Positions 32,275 to 32,353 of a stretch of DNA of 32,353 nt are shown piece by piece. The number at the start of each line of letters is the position of its first letter. Position 1 is the stretch's first letter. This DNA comes from Deltaproteobacteria bacterium CG_4_9_14_3_um_filter_63_12 (GTDB lineage: Bacteria; Myxococcota_A; Bradymonadia; UBA4248; UM-FILTER-63-12): assembly GCA_002789955.1 (NCBI GenBank), contig PFUG01000544.1, forward strand, positions 1 to 32,353, given 5' to 3'. The position numbers and the translations under genes are program-made. Below the pieces are notes generated by a model. The model had not been told where the DNA came from, ran no database searches, and saw only the letters and a list, made by a program, of their open reading frames with translations.

Positions 32275-32353
32275 GTCGAGTAGCCAGGGACGGTTACCCG
32301 TCCCCAGCTCTCACAGAACCGGACTTGTGCTTTTCACATCCGGCTCTTCGGGA
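32275..32353 (-). mobile_element. 3' end of a group II intron (domains V and VI)
   Basis: Read on the minus strand, domain V is at 32346-32316: GAGCCGGA pairs with TCCGGTTC, with a two-base bulge and a small upper stem, and it contains the AGC catalytic triad. Domain VI at 32309-32282 is a 12-bp stem with a GUAA tetraloop, followed by TACTCGAC, whose A seven bases from the end is the likely branch point. The 3' splice site is then at 32275/32274. The ribozyme body and any reverse-transcriptase gene lie beyond the right edge of the window. Confidence 0.85.

Overview
The window is GC-rich chromosomal DNA that most resembles Myxococcota or a related former deltaproteobacterium. The reasons are an AgmX/GltJ-type zinc-ribbon/GYF/TonB-C protein, two very large receptor-type Ser/Thr kinases (one with a PEGA-like tail), a giant Cys-rich repeat lipoprotein, and several lipoproteins with no clear family. 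A selenocysteine tRNA shows that the host has, or had, selenoprotein synthesis. The phylum assignment is inference; there is no rRNA or other marker gene here.

Layout, left to right. 1-1195 has no convincing gene, only a short tandem repeat. 1196-1319 is a palindromic repeat whose second copy lies at the far right end. 1325-6137 holds a small membrane protein (-), then the AgmX/GltJ-like protein, a secreted protein, a lipoprotein and a PEP synthase/PPDK regulatory kinase-phosphorylase (+). 6141-9351 holds a small unknown protein, a DedA-family membrane protein, a strong bidirectional terminator, a small protein with a TTG start inside a hairpin, tRNA-Sec and a ThiD-like kinase. 9381-14012 (-) is a 1543-residue Cys-rich lipoprotein. 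14548-20145 holds a 932-residue membrane protein, a small protein, a coupled pair of lipoproteins with GspG-like tails, a CAU tRNA with a clear promoter, and a coiled-coil zinc-ribbon protein. 20381-30347 is a long same-strand run: OPA-type sugar-phosphate transporter, HAD hydrolase, lidless DnaK-like protein, two dual-kinase receptors and a repeat-containing membrane protein. 30417-31475 (-) is a membrane-anchored ADP-ribosylglycohydrolase-like protein lacking its metal ligands. The window ends with a short GNAT-like gene, the second copy of the palindromic repeat, and the 3' end (domains V and VI) of a group II intron entering from the right on the minus strand.

The most interesting block is 21826-29608. 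A HAD hydrolase overlaps a DnaK-like ATPase without the helical lid. These are followed by two transmembrane proteins that each carry two kinase domains, one intact and one with lost catalytic residues, in opposite order (active-pseudo, then pseudo-active). The first ends outside the membrane in an AgmX/TonB-C-like domain, the same type that ends the protein at 2017-3951; the second ends in a PEGA-like domain. This looks like a chaperone-linked phospho-signalling module, but its function is not known from sequence. A second theme is repeats: a palindromic family of about six copies (6553, 14106, 14435, 14565, 30346, 31771), two of which are read as the N-termini of proteins and show compensatory base changes in their hairpin.
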